DNA of 64,000 bases from Dysgonomonas gadei ATCC BAA-286 (GTDB taxonomy: Bacteria; Bacteroidota; Bacteroidia; Bacteroidales; Dysgonomonadaceae), in contig NZ_GL891979.1 in assembly GCF_000213555.1 (NCBI RefSeq), positions 476,885-540,884 of the forward strand. Reading direction: 5' to 3'. The notes below the pieces were generated by a model. It had not been told where the DNA came from and ran no database searches. It saw only the letters and a program-made list of their open reading frames with translations. Of the stretch, positions 50,105-59,406 are shown in pieces. Each line of letters starts with the position of its first letter. Within the stretch, counting starts at the first letter, position 1. The translations under genes and the position numbers were made by a program.

Positions 50105-51118
50105 ATGAATATTTTAAATAAATATACAACTTTTAAACTGCTACTGATTACATTGATCAGTGCAGTTTTTATTGTCTATCCCAATATAGCTTGTCTACCG
50201 TGGGAATTGGATTTTATAAAGGGAATTGATAGGACTTATCATCTGCTTTACTTTGCTGTCCGCTATGTCTTTTTCTGTATATTAATTTTTGCGTTGCTCA
50301 AGGCTAATGTACAGGTGTTTAATACACAGTCGTTTAGGAGACGATTTTGGAATAATTTTATTGTCAGTTTGGTCGCTTATATTACTTTTATCGGGACTAC
50401 TTTGCTGGTTTATCCCAAAGGAACTCATTTTGGGAGCATATTAGTGTTTCAGTTTTTTGTGGTATGCTTTCTAGTCACTTTTACCGGGCATACCTATTTG
50501 CTCTATTCTGTTCAGAGGAAAAAGGAGCAAGAGATAGAACGACTTAAAATGGAAAACTTGCAGAGCCGTTACGATGCATTGATGAACCAGATAAATCCAC
50601 ATTTTTTCTTCAATTCGTTGAACGGACTGACTGCTCTGATAAGAAAAAAGAATGATGAAAATACATTGACCTACGTAAACAAAATGTCGGATGTATTCAG
50701 GTATATATTGCAAAGTGATAAAAAAGGTCTGGTTACACTTGAAGAAGAATTAGAGTTTGTAGATGCATTCTTTTATATGATGGAGGTGCGTTTTGCCAAT
50801 AAACTGGAATTCAAAGTCTGTGTAGATAAGGAAAAATTATCTTGTAAATTACCCGTTTTGTCAATTCTTCCTTTGATTGAAAATGTAGTGGTTCACAACA
50901 GGATTGACAGCGAGCATAAAATGGTGGTTACAATCCGCCTGAATGAACAAGATGAACTGGTTGTCACCAATCCTATATATCCGAAACTATCACCTCCTGA
51001 AACAAACGGAACAGGACTTAAAAATCTCGAAAACCGTTTCTTATTACTCATGAATAAGCAAATCAGGATAGTAGATAAGGATGACCTGTATTATGTCTAT
51101 TTACCATTAATCATATAG
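50105..51118 (+). CDS. LytS-type sensor histidine kinase
   Basis: The 337-residue product has four hydrophobic helices in the first 140 residues (FKLLLITLISAVFIVYPNIA first), a coiled linker (QRKKEQEIERLKMENLQSRY), the H-box INPHFFFNSLNG with His166, an N-box LPLIENVVVHNR and a short glycine loop NGTGLKNLENRF. All kinase features are present. It is five bases from the LytTR regulator gene and follows the DUF418 gene, giving a second two-component system of the same type as at 33068-34875. The signal is unknown. Confidence 0.93.
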   Translation: MNILNKYTTFKLLLITLISAVFIVYPNIACLPWELDFIKGIDRTYHLLYFAVRYVFFCILIFALLKANVQVFNTQSFRRRFWNNFIVSLVAYITFIGTTLLVYPKGTHFGSILVFQFFVVCFLVTFTGHTYLLYSVQRKKEQEIERLKMENLQSRYDALMNQINPHFFFNSLNGLTALIRKKNDENTLTYVNKMSDVFRYILQSDKKGLVTLEEELEFVDAFFYMMEVRFANKLEFKVCVDKEKLSCKLPVLSILPLIENVVVHNRIDSEHKMVVTIRLNEQDELVVTNPIYPKLSPPETNGTGLKNLENRFLLLMNKQIRIVDKDDLYYVYLPLII

Positions 51119-51123
51119 TCATT

Positions 51124-51876
51124 ATGAAAGTACTGATTGTTGAAGACGAAACGGCAGCTTACGAAAATCTTGTTGACATACTCAATGAGATAGATCCTGC
51201 AATAGAAATTGTAGGGAATACGGAGAGTATCAGTCAAACTGTAAAATGGTTAAATTCCAATCCTACGCCCGACCTCATACTCATGGATATTCACTTATCG
51301 GACGGTTCGGCTTTTTCCATCTTTGATGCTATGGAAGTAGAAACTCCGATTGTTTTTACTACTGCCTATGATGAATATGCTATCGAAGCATTCAAGGTAA
51401 ACAGCGTCGATTATTTGCTTAAACCAATTAAACCGGAAGAACTAAAACGTTCGTTACAGAAACTGAGTAAATGGACACGTAATGATATTACCGCATATCT
51501 GTCGAAATTGATGCAGCTTGCACCCCAACCACGGTATAAGGATAAACTGTTGATACCGGTAAATGACAAACTGCTCCCCATCGATTTACATGATGTGGCC
51601 TGTTTTTATACAACGGATAAAACGACTCGGATATACCTTAAAAATGGTAATTCGTATCTATATACCAAAACGTTGGAACAGATATATTCATCGTTGAACC
51701 CGACAGATTTTACGAGGGCTAATAAGCAATTTATTATTGCGCGCAACAGTGTACAGAATATTACAGTCTGGTTTGATAATCGCCTGCTGATCACTCTGGA
51801 TATAGAAGTCCCCGAACGTATTTATATCAGTAAGAATAAAGCCTCGGAATTTAAAGTCTGGCTAGTAAATGAATAG
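51124..51876 (+). CDS. LytTR-family response regulator
   Basis: The 250-residue product has a receiver domain (1-118) with the acidic pair EDE at 7-9, phospho-acceptor Asp55 (LILMDIHLSDG), FTTAYDEYAIEAF and YLLKPIKPEE. A linker (LSKLMQLAPQPRYKD) leads to a LytTR DNA-binding domain at about 140-245 (DKLLPIDLHDVACFYTTDKT and FTRANKQFIIARNSV). It is co-transcribed with the kinase five bases upstream. Candidate targets are its own operon with the DUF418 gene, or the adjacent TonB operons; neither is proven. Confidence 0.93.
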   Translation: MKVLIVEDETAAYENLVDILNEIDPAIEIVGNTESISQTVKWLNSNPTPDLILMDIHLSDGSAFSIFDAMEVETPIVFTTAYDEYAIEAFKVNSVDYLLKPIKPEELKRSLQKLSKWTRNDITAYLSKLMQLAPQPRYKDKLLIPVNDKLLPIDLHDVACFYTTDKTTRIYLKNGNSYLYTKTLEQIYSSLNPTDFTRANKQFIIARNSVQNITVWFDNRLLITLDIEVPERIYISKNKASEFKVWLVNE

Positions 51877-51881
51877 ATTTT

Positions 51882-51991
51882 AATTGATATTACATAGAGT
51901 AGAGCAAACTGATGCCAAAAATATGCAGTGGAAATAGACAGAGTAGTATTGATGTCTGCTCACTTTTCGTTTTCATTATGTAATATCAATT
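51882..51991. repeat. 110-bp element bounded by perfect 15-bp inverted repeats
   Basis: AATTGATATTACATA (51882-51896) is the exact reverse complement of TATGTAATATCAATT (51977-51991). Inside, GAGCA near 51902 and TGCTC near 51957 extend a partial pairing. It lies just after the LytTR stop. Candidates are a miniature inverted-repeat element or a structured RNA. Confidence 0.65.
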
Positions 51992-52027
51992 CAGCCTGAG
52001 TACTAGATTGACTCAGGCTGCTTTCTG
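51992..52027 (+). terminator. Terminator hairpin after the LytTR operon
   Basis: CAGCCTGAGT pairs perfectly with ACTCAGGCTG (10 bp, 9-base loop), followed by CTTTCTG. Confidence 0.75.
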
Positions 52028-52184
52028 ATAACTTTATTCTTCCAGATTTACTATTATTCGCTTTTATAAATATTTTTTTCGCATTCGTCAAACGTAGAGA
52101 ATTATTTGAGAAAAAAAATAGATATTTGTATTAATATTCATTGATTTAAATCTAAACAAATAGAATTGAGAATTCCATATAAAT

Positions 52185-52826
52185 ATGAAGAAGAAAATCA
52201 AAGGCTCTTTCTTACTATCTATTCTTACTTTTTTTGCCATGCCATTTTTTGCACAAAATAATAATTTTGAAAATGCTGTACGGGAATCAGTGCGTCATCA
52301 AATGGAAATATATCCCCAATCGACACTGAAAGATCTTTACAAACATTTCTTTCAGGACAGATATGGGCCGGGTCATATCATAGATGATACAACTGCTGCC
52401 GGAAGATACCTTCAACATGAACTGGATTCTTATACAACAATTGCGGGAGAAATAGCGGAACCGACAGGCTGGCAGCATAATTTTTATCGGGTAAACCTAT
52501 CCGTTATCAAGGATAAGCTCATTCCGTACGACGTATTTCTTAGTGCTTTTGTGAGAAGTGTGAATGGGATAACATCCATTCCTATCGAGGACTGGAAACA
52601 GGAGTGGGGCGAGATTGAAAAAATCATAAAATCGATGGGACTTTCACTTCTCGATTATGAAAAAGACAATGAAGAGATAGATGTAAAACTGGAGAAAGGC
52701 AATTATGTGGGGCATCATAGCGATATATTCAATAAGGCATACTCGCCGCATTACCGCATTGTCAGCCGCAAAATTTTTGAAGAAGAACTACTGCCATTAT
52801 TAGAAAAACAAAAAGGAAATCAATAG
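52185..52826 (+). CDS. Exported protein of unknown function, first gene of a TonB receptor operon
   Basis: The 213-residue product has a Sec signal peptide ending MPFFAQ. The mature part is mostly helical and polar, with TLKDLYKHFFQDRYGPGHII near 47-66, a GWQHNFYRVNLSVIKDKLIP region and a histidine/tyrosine-rich segment, YVGHHSDIFNKAYSPHYRIV, near 175-194. I do not recognise the family. It is 6 bases upstream of a TonB receptor gene and clearly in its operon, so it is probably a periplasmic partner in binding or processing the imported ligand. The GPGH and GHH clusters could bind a metal, but that is a guess. Confidence 0.7.
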   Translation: MKKKIKGSFLLSILTFFAMPFFAQNNNFENAVRESVRHQMEIYPQSTLKDLYKHFFQDRYGPGHIIDDTTAAGRYLQHELDSYTTIAGEIAEPTGWQHNFYRVNLSVIKDKLIPYDVFLSAFVRSVNGITSIPIEDWKQEWGEIEKIIKSMGLSLLDYEKDNEEIDVKLEKGNYVGHHSDIFNKAYSPHYRIVSRKIFEEELLPLLEKQKGNQ

Positions 52827-52832
52827 AGAATA

Positions 52833-54707
52833 ATGAAAAGAATACGAACCCTAATTATTTGCGGCATACTGTTGTCAACTATGGCTCAGGCTCAAAACCA
52901 ACAAGTAACGGATACTGCATCAACAAGGAAATACGCCCTGAATGAAGTAGTGGTAACAGGTTCGCGTGTACCTGTTCAACGCAACATAATTCCAGTACCC
53001 ATAAGTATCGTAGACCGTAAAACAATAGAACAGAGTGAAGAGACTAACCTCCTTCCGGTTTTGATGAAATATGTTCCCAGCCTGTTCGTAACATCACGCG
53101 GGATAGCAGGGTACGGAGTGTCTACCGGTGCGGCAGGTGGTATCAGTCTGCGTGGTTTCGGCGGAGGAGCCGGGCGCGTGCTTATCCTGATAGACGGGCA
53201 TCCCCAATATGCTACTATTTACGGACATCCTGTGGCTGATGCTTATATTGCATCAGATGCACAACGTGTGGAAGTTTCACGCGGTGCGGCATCTATTCTC
53301 TATGGATCTAATGCTATGGGAGGAGCTATTAACATCATAACCCGTAAAGCAACAGAAGATGGCAACAGGCTTTCTGCAAGATTGATGGGAGGCTCTTACG
53401 GTACACAACGCTATTCCATTACAGATAGTTATCGTAGTGGACGGTTTACTGGTGTGGTAAGCGGTAATTACGAACGTACCGACGGGCATCGTATTAATTC
53501 CGATTTCGAATCTTTCAGTGGATTTACCAAACTGGGATATGAACTTACAGAGGAGTGGAAAGTTACAGGTAATGTAAATATAGCGAAGTCTAAATCCCAA
53601 AATCCCGGAACAGAAAGCATGCCTATGCTGGACGGAATAGCCGATGTATTGCGTGGCATGTCGGGCCTGTCTGTTGAAAATAATTATGGTAAAACAAGTG
53701 GAACTGTAAATCTGTATTATAACTGGGGCGACCATGAAATAAACGATGGGTATTTTGCAGGAGGAACACCTCGTCCTTATCTTTTCAATTCGACAGACTA
53801 TATGGGTGGCGCGAATATTTACCAGTCGGCAAGCCTGTTCAAAGGAAATACAATAACAGGAGGATTCGATGCAAAGATATATGGAGGAAACGCTTACCGC
53901 GATCCTCAGACTGAGGTATATGCCGATCATATAAAACTTCATGAAGTAGCCGGCTATCTTTTTGCTCAACAAGAAGTGGATATATTTATGCTGAATGTTG
54001 GAATCCGTCTGGAAAACCATAAGTTATATGGTACTGAATGGATACCACAAGCCGGTTTTTCAGTAAAGGCAGCTGAAAATACACACCTGAAATTCTCTGC
54101 GTCTAAAGGCTTTCGCACACCTAATTTGCGCGAATTGTACATGTATGCTTCTGCCAATGAAGATTTATTGCCTGAACGCAGCTGGAGTTACGATCTTTCC
54201 ATTACACAAGGCTTGTTTGACAATCATATGTCAACAGAGTTGACTTTTTTCTACACTGAAGGGGATAACATCGTGGAGACTATTCAAGTAGATGGCCGAC
54301 CACAAAATCGGAATGTGGGTGAGTTTGCCAACAAAGGGATAGAATTCAGCCTCAATTATCAACTGCTGAAAAACCTCAGAATGCATACCAATTACAGTTA
54401 TCTCCATATGAATACGCCTATAACAGGTGCCCCGAGACATAAGTTATACGCAGGTATGTCATACGATCCGGGTAAATTTTCATTCAGTGCAGGTGCACAA
54501 CTTATAGATAAACTGTATCTTTCTACCGGAAGCAATGCTCAAATGAGCAATTATACATTAGTAGATGCCCGTGCATCCTATCGCGCAATGAAATGGCTGG
54601 AAGTTTTTGCTAAGGGAGATAACTTATTAGCAAGAAAGTACGAGACAATGCTTGGTTTTCCTATGCCACGTGCTACATTTATGGGTGGAGTAAATTTAAA
54701 TTTTTAA
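52833..54707 (+). CDS. BtuB/CirA-like TonB-dependent receptor
   Basis: The 624-residue product is shorter than the other receptors here because it lacks the carboxypeptidase-like domain. The signal peptide ends STMAQAQ. A TonB box-like segment (LNEVVVTGSRVPVQRN) leads into the plug (about 50-160: ISLRGFGGGAGRVLILIDGH, and VEVSRGAASILYGSNAMGGA) and the barrel, with FSASKGFRTPNLRELYM near 410-426 and the terminal strand TFMGGVNLNF. This layout fits receptors for cobamides, catecholates or metal complexes. The neighbours are an exported 213-residue protein (6 bases upstream) and a DUF362 lipoprotein (20 bases downstream), so the substrate is probably unlike that of the other receptors. Confidence 0.9.
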   Translation: MKRIRTLIICGILLSTMAQAQNQQVTDTASTRKYALNEVVVTGSRVPVQRNIIPVPISIVDRKTIEQSEETNLLPVLMKYVPSLFVTSRGIAGYGVSTGAAGGISLRGFGGGAGRVLILIDGHPQYATIYGHPVADAYIASDAQRVEVSRGAASILYGSNAMGGAINIITRKATEDGNRLSARLMGGSYGTQRYSITDSYRSGRFTGVVSGNYERTDGHRINSDFESFSGFTKLGYELTEEWKVTGNVNIAKSKSQNPGTESMPMLDGIADVLRGMSGLSVENNYGKTSGTVNLYYNWGDHEINDGYFAGGTPRPYLFNSTDYMGGANIYQSASLFKGNTITGGFDAKIYGGNAYRDPQTEVYADHIKLHEVAGYLFAQQEVDIFMLNVGIRLENHKLYGTEWIPQAGFSVKAAENTHLKFSASKGFRTPNLRELYMYASANEDLLPERSWSYDLSITQGLFDNHMSTELTFFYTEGDNIVETIQVDGRPQNRNVGEFANKGIEFSLNYQLLKNLRMHTNYSYLHMNTPITGAPRHKLYAGMSYDPGKFSFSAGAQLIDKLYLSTGSNAQMSNYTLVDARASYRAMKWLEVFAKGDNLLARKYETMLGFPMPRATFMGGVNLNF

Positions 54708-54727
54708 CACAATAAAAAACAGAAGCA

Positions 54728-55717
54728 ATGAAAAAGACATATTTTACTTTGTTTGTTCTATTCGCATTCTGTATCGTTTCTGTATACGGATGTTCCTCAA
54801 ACAACAAAGAAAAGAAAAGCCAATCCGAAGAAGCAACAGAAGAAAACAGCTTACCTAAAGTTTATTTTACGAAAGAAATTACACCTGAAAGCCTTATGCG
54901 TGTTTATAAGGCTTTGGGGCGCGAAGCAAAGGGGAATAATGTAGCCATAAAAGTCAGCACGGGAGAACCCGGAGGAAAGAACTTCCTTAAGCCAACCTTG
55001 ATTAAGGATTTGGTACAGTCTGTGAATGGTACTATCATCGAATGTAATACTGCCTATGGCGGAAACCGATCCAGTACAGAACTTCACCTGAAAGCTGCGC
55101 GCGATCACGGTTTTATGGATATTGCAAAAGTAGATATAATGGATGCTGACGGAGAAGTGGACTTGCCTGTAACAGGAGGCTCACATATTACCCGGGACAT
55201 TGTAGGTAAGAACTTTCTGAATTATGACTTTACTGTTATACTCTCGCATTTCAAAGGCCATGCAATGGCCGGCTTTGGGGGAGCTATCAAGAATATGTCC
55301 ATCGGTATTGCTTCTGCTAACGGTAAACGCCTGATTCACTCAGGGGGAGCTAGTACTACCGATTGGGGAAGTCCTACGCAGGAAGAATTTCTGGAAACAA
55401 TGTCGGAAGCAGCTAAAGCTGTTGCTGACCATGCCGCAGGAAAGATCATTTATATAAGCGTAATGAATAATTTATCAGTCGATTGTGACTGTGATTCAAA
55501 TCCCGCTAACCCCGAAATGGGAGATGTTGGCATTTTGGCTTCACTAGATCCTGTTGCATTGGATAGAGCCTGTGTAGATCAGGTGTATGCCTCTACCGAC
55601 CATGGTAAAATCCATCTGGTAGAACGCATGGAGTCGAAGAATGGAGCGCATGCTTTGGTACATGCAGAGAAAATCGGTATGGGCAGCCAGAAATATGAGC
55701 TGGTAAATCTTGATTGA
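54728..55717 (+). CDS. DUF362-family lipoprotein
   Basis: The 329-residue product has a lipobox SVYGC followed by a charged linker. The DUF362 domain covers most of the rest: VAIKVSTGEPGGKNFLKPTL, IIECNTAYGGNRSSTELHLK, a VILSHFKGHAMAGFGGAIKN segment near 175-195 and LDPVALDRACVDQVY near 280. A cysteine cluster, SVDCDCDSNP, lies near 252-261. DUF362 proteins are often linked to iron-sulfur or flavin chemistry, but no function is firmly known. It is last in the operon with the 213-residue protein and the receptor, so it is probably a periplasm- or surface-facing factor acting on the imported compound. Confidence 0.85.
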   Translation: MKKTYFTLFVLFAFCIVSVYGCSSNNKEKKSQSEEATEENSLPKVYFTKEITPESLMRVYKALGREAKGNNVAIKVSTGEPGGKNFLKPTLIKDLVQSVNGTIIECNTAYGGNRSSTELHLKAARDHGFMDIAKVDIMDADGEVDLPVTGGSHITRDIVGKNFLNYDFTVILSHFKGHAMAGFGGAIKNMSIGIASANGKRLIHSGGASTTDWGSPTQEEFLETMSEAAKAVADHAAGKIIYISVMNNLSVDCDCDSNPANPEMGDVGILASLDPVALDRACVDQVYASTDHGKIHLVERMESKNGAHALVHAEKIGMGSQKYELVNLD

Positions 55718-55773
55718 TAAATTACTTTTTCGTAATAAATTGTAGCTAAACTATAGAGAAGAGTGTGTTCAGT

Positions 55774-55815
55774 AAATCCTATGGGTATGTAAAGCCTGTA
55801 GGATTTATTTTATTG
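55774..55815 (+). terminator. Terminator after the DUF362 operon
   Basis: AAATCCTA pairs with TAGGATTT, followed by ATTTTATT. Confidence 0.75.
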
Positions 55816-55936
55816 TAATATATCATAGGCCGTATATTGGTTTTCCGGCATCATTATTTAATGTTTTACCAGACAAGCTTTCCATAAGCACCAATATTTC
55901 TCTTTTACTATAAAAGGAATTAACAGACTATTTATC

Positions 55937-55944
55937 TACTTTTG
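55937..55944 (+). promoter_or_regulatory. -7 element for the DMT permease gene
   Basis: TACTTTTG fits TAnnTTTG and lies 23 bases before the start codon. No TTTG is evident at -33. Confidence 0.55.
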
Positions 55945-55967
55945 CATCCCGTAGAAAAGTTGAAAAA

Positions 55968-56912
55968 ATGAGCACAAAACTGAAAGGTACTATATACGGC
56001 GTTATCGCTGCTGTAAGCTATGGGACAAATCCTCTTGGCGCCTTGTACCTGTATAAGGAAGGACTAAATGTAAATTCTGTATTATTTTACAGGTTTTCTC
56101 TGGCTGCTATAATACTTGCCGGAATAATGCTTGTACAAAAGAAATCATTTGTTGTAACTAAAAAGGAATTAGGTATATTGGGCGTTTTAGGCATATTATT
56201 TGCCACTTCAGCTTTGTCCTTATTCACCAGTTTTCACTATATGGATGCCGGGGTAGCGTCTACGATTCTTTTTGTTTATCCTGTGATGGTGGCTGTTATA
56301 ATGGCTCTATTCTTTAAAGAAAAACTATCGATGGTAACCATATTGTCTATTTTATTGGCTCTCGGAGGAATAGCACTGCTTTATAAGGGAGAGGGTGGGA
56401 GTACATTAAGCTCAATAGGAGTATTACTGGTAATGTTGTCATCCCTGACATATGCAGTCTATATAATAGTTGTGAACAAATCAACTTTAATGATGTCAGC
56501 TGTAAAACTTACATTTTATGTTTTGGTTTTTTGTATGCTGGTAATTGTAGTACATTCATTCTTCGAGACAAACAACCATTTGCAACTACTTACAACGCCT
56601 ACTATGTGGATATGGACTGCTATGCTGGCATTGGTTCCCACTGTTATATCTTTGATTACGATGGTTAAGGCTGTACATGCTATTGGTTCTACGCCGACTG
56701 CTATAATGGGCGCATTGGAACCGCTTACGGCCGTGATTATCGGTATAGCGATTTTTGGAGAGGTCCTTACGATAAGGTTAGCTACAGGTATTGTTTTGAT
56801 TTTATCGGCTGTTATCATTATTATAGCCGGGAAATCCATTACACCTCTTAAACTTCATACAGCCGTAAATAATGTAGGGCGGGTTCTGAAAAAGTATTTC
56901 AGATGGAAATAA
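55968..56912 (+). CDS. EamA-family (DMT) permease
   Basis: The 314-residue product has ten hydrophobic segments in two EamA repeats: GTIYGVIAAVSYGTNPLGAL at the start, LFVYPVMVAVIMALFFKEKL ending the first half, and AIMGALEPLTAVIIGIAIFG ending the second. Family members export amino acids, metabolites or drugs from the cytoplasm by proton or gradient exchange. It is a single gene with its own promoter and is convergent with the sugar operon on the minus strand. No substrate can be assigned. Confidence 0.93.
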   Translation: MSTKLKGTIYGVIAAVSYGTNPLGALYLYKEGLNVNSVLFYRFSLAAIILAGIMLVQKKSFVVTKKELGILGVLGILFATSALSLFTSFHYMDAGVASTILFVYPVMVAVIMALFFKEKLSMVTILSILLALGGIALLYKGEGGSTLSSIGVLLVMLSSLTYAVYIIVVNKSTLMMSAVKLTFYVLVFCMLVIVVHSFFETNNHLQLLTTPTMWIWTAMLALVPTVISLITMVKAVHAIGSTPTAIMGALEPLTAVIIGIAIFGEVLTIRLATGIVLILSAVIIIIAGKSITPLKLHTAVNNVGRVLKKYFRWK

Positions 56913-56967
56913 AATATTCTCGGTAGGCTCTTATAACTGTAGGTGGGGAAATATTGATTGCTAATAT

Positions 56968-58353
56968 TCAAAGTTTAACTTTTGGCTTGTACATATCTAG
57001 TTGCATCAAGTTACATTCTCTTTTCATGCGTATGGAATATTCCAGTCTTCCCATTTCCGGGCTAATATTATTTGAGCCAAAAGTAAATTTAATTCCGGCT
57101 CTTTTTGCTTTCATTATGATTGCTTTGTTGGGAATGCTGTATAGTTCATTTATTTCTAAAGCCATACCGCTTTTAACGAGCGCATCGATGACTTTATCTA
57201 TTCTGTCTTCAGTCCAGAATGCATCGTAACGGTCATTCATTTGTTCAGGAAGGAAGAACGGGTTAACGTATACATCAGCCGGTTCTTGCAAAACCGAACA
57301 TATCCGGTCAACAATCATGTCCATGTATTGTTGTTCATCATTGATCACAACTTCTTCATTTACCCATAAGTGTACCCGTTGCCCTCTCAGGTCATTAAAG
57401 GTCAAAGCATCCGTAAATACAAAGTCAAACCCCTGCCGGGCTTCTTCAGAGAAAGTTGTTGCCCATTCCCGGCCTTCGCCTTGCATGGCAAGTATGAAGG
57501 GTTGGGTACGCATTGTGTCCAGAAAGTTAAATACTTCTATGTCGTTTGTAACCGGAAATCCAATTCCACAGTTAGGAGCAATGGCATAGTTAATACCTGT
57601 TTTCCGTGATTGTTTTGCGGCTGCTTCCTTCGTAAATCCTCCTTTTAAATGTACATGATAATCGAGAACCGGAAAGTCTTCCTGATGGAGATGAAGTATA
57701 TCATCGTTTTGTTCGTCTTTAGCAATGGCAAGTTGTGCCGGAATATTTATGTCTTTTCTGTCGAGTGCTTCGATCGAGATATTTTTAAACTCTAAAGCTC
57801 CGTCCCCTTTGCTTGCTACCGAAATTGTACCATTCGAGAGAATGCATTTTTCATTTGGTGATATACGTAAGGGATGTGCGGGTTCTATATATTCTACAAC
57901 AGGCTCTCCGTTCACTTTCACTGCTATGGATTGACCCTCTACCCGGATATTCATAGTAAACCACTGGTTGTCCTTTACCAGACTTTTGGTGAGGTTGCGT
58001 ACAGATAAGAGGCTGCCTGTCATTCTCCACCATATCGGATCTGTAGCGTCGTTGTTAATCGCTATCCGGTAGCCTTTACCGGAATCATCAGTATGAAAAC
58101 AGATAAAGCCTTTGCCATTTTGAGTGGTTCGTAATACCAACTTTAAATCGAAATCTTTATATTCACCGTTTTTCAGGGTGGCACGGGAGTTTGGCCCTGA
58201 GAGTATTAGCGTGCTGTCATTTATAGAGACATTACCGGCAGTCTGCCAATCTTTATTTTCATTACCATTAAATAATATCCTGCTTTTCGAATCGGTGCAG
58301 GAGCTTAACCAAATGGAACTTAAAACGAGTAGTAATATTATTGTCCGACTCAT
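56968..58353 (-). CDS. Fusion lipoprotein: DUF1080 (3-keto-glycoside hydrolase-like) plus PHP-like metallohydrolase domain
   Basis: The 461-residue product has a lipobox WLSSC. Residues of about 25-195 form a DUF1080 beta-jelly roll (ILFNGNENKDWQTAGNVSIN; FICFHTDDSGKGYRIAINND; LEFKNISIEAL). From about 225 a second domain begins with the metal-binding HxH motif in FPVLDYHVHLKGGFTKEAAA and continues with GINYAIAPNCGIGFPVTND and a late IKFTFGSNNISPEMGR, a PHP/amidohydrolase-like pattern. DUF1080 domains are linked to cleaving 3-keto-glycosides; the second domain may act on the product. It is the last gene of the minus-strand sugar operon (44 bases after the isomerase gene). The fusion looks uncommon to me. 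Confidence 0.78.
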   Translation of the reverse strand: MSRTIILLLVLSSIWLSSCTDSKSRILFNGNENKDWQTAGNVSINDSTLILSGPNSRATLKNGEYKDFDLKLVLRTTQNGKGFICFHTDDSGKGYRIAINNDATDPIWWRMTGSLLSVRNLTKSLVKDNQWFTMNIRVEGQSIAVKVNGEPVVEYIEPAHPLRISPNEKCILSNGTISVASKGDGALEFKNISIEALDRKDINIPAQLAIAKDEQNDDILHLHQEDFPVLDYHVHLKGGFTKEAAAKQSRKTGINYAIAPNCGIGFPVTNDIEVFNFLDTMRTQPFILAMQGEGREWATTFSEEARQGFDFVFTDALTFNDLRGQRVHLWVNEEVVINDEQQYMDMIVDRICSVLQEPADVYVNPFFLPEQMNDRYDAFWTEDRIDKVIDALVKSGMALEINELYSIPNKAIIMKAKRAGIKFTFGSNNISPEMGRLEYSIRMKRECNLMQLDMYKPKVKL

Positions 58354-58397
58354 ATGTCAAAGGCTTGTTTCAATTTTTATACAGATAGAAAACCTAA

Positions 58398-59312
58398 TTA
58401 TTTACTATAGCTGGCTTTCACAAATTGGGCATTTAAAAGATAATCCAGACTGGTTTTTATACTTTCCTCAATAGTCGTACTATATTTCTCTACTTCGACG
58501 ATGATATGCTTTACACCGGCTGTTTCGGCATTCTTAAAGATGGCGTCAAATCCGACCATCCCGCTTTGTCCGATCTCACGATGGTCTTTTATATGCAGCA
58601 CAGAGAATCTGCCTGGATATTTGTTAAAATAATCGACCGGACTATTTTTGCCTATTACGACCCAATATACGTCCATTTCGATAAATACAAATTCAGGATT
58701 TGTATTTTCAATCATAAAGTCCATCATCACTACTTTGTCTTCTACTTTCTGAAATTCATGAGCATGGTTATGATATCCGTATTTCAGTCCGTTAGCTTTA
58801 CATCTTTTACCTATTTCATTGTAATAATCACAATATGTCTTTAAGTCTTTAACTGTCTTCGGTACCTCCAACCAGGGGGTGACAATATAAATCATTCCGG
58901 CATCTTTATGTGCTTTAATTGCTGTATCCCACCATTTTAAAGATTCTGTAAAATTGCCGGAAACCAGTTCTTCGGGTGTCAGCGGTTTAGTGCAATGCGA
59001 AGACAGGACTTTCAGTCCCGCTGTTTCTACGTCTTTTCTGAATTCCTGTGGTGTGCGGTTATAGAATTTACCATCATTATATCCGGCTGCTTCCACTGCG
59101 GTATATCCCATTTGTGCCAGTTCTTTCAGTATTGCTGTATAATCGGTATCATACTTGCCTGTTTGATTTACATAACTGCCAATTCTATCCCTGACTGAAT
59201 ATAATTGTATGGCTATATCCTTTTTTGCATTTTCTTTGTTCTGTGCCAGAATCGTTTGTGGTAATATTATTAATGAAGCTAATACCAACAGTAAGTAGAA
59301 GTTATTTTTCAT
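58398..59312 (-). CDS. Exported sugar isomerase/epimerase-like TIM-barrel protein
   Basis: The 304-residue product has a Sec signal ending PQTILAQ, then a xylose-isomerase/AP-endonuclease-2-type TIM barrel: IAIQLYSVRDRIGSYV at the start, YTAVEAAGYNDGKFYNRT, VLSSHCTKPL, GYHNHAHEFQKVE near 178-190, FIEMDVYWVV and VLHIKDHREIGQSGMVGFDA. The His/Asp/Glu residues on these strands are the expected metal ligands. Members isomerise or epimerise sugars or their keto forms. Export to the periplasm or surface fits the neighbouring exported DUF1080 and Tat-exported Gfo/Idh proteins. It lies third from the end of the minus-strand operon region, between the two DUF1080 genes. Confidence 0.88.
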   Translation of the reverse strand: MKNNFYLLLVLASLIILPQTILAQNKENAKKDIAIQLYSVRDRIGSYVNQTGKYDTDYTAILKELAQMGYTAVEAAGYNDGKFYNRTPQEFRKDVETAGLKVLSSHCTKPLTPEELVSGNFTESLKWWDTAIKAHKDAGMIYIVTPWLEVPKTVKDLKTYCDYYNEIGKRCKANGLKYGYHNHAHEFQKVEDKVVMMDFMIENTNPEFVFIEMDVYWVVIGKNSPVDYFNKYPGRFSVLHIKDHREIGQSGMVGFDAIFKNAETAGVKHIIVEVEKYSTTIEESIKTSLDYLLNAQFVKASYSK

Positions 59313-59406
59313 GATATTTATTTCTGGATTGTAAATACTAAAACATACTCCATAGGAGAATCCTTAAACTCCCCTATGGAGTTGATAACCAAACTCTAAA
59401 AAACTA

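Larger units (their letters stand above)
51877..52184. other. 308-base intergenic region with a long inverted repeat and a terminator
   Basis: It contains the 15-bp inverted-repeat element (51882-51991) and, touching it, a terminator hairpin (51992-52027). Bases 52028-52184 show nothing I can support. Confidence 0.65.

Noticed and set aside
53277..54020. 247-codon minus-strand frame opposite the BtuB/CirA-like receptor
   Set aside because: The receptor reading has all the family features; the antisense frame is Cys/Ile/Tyr-rich with no domain.
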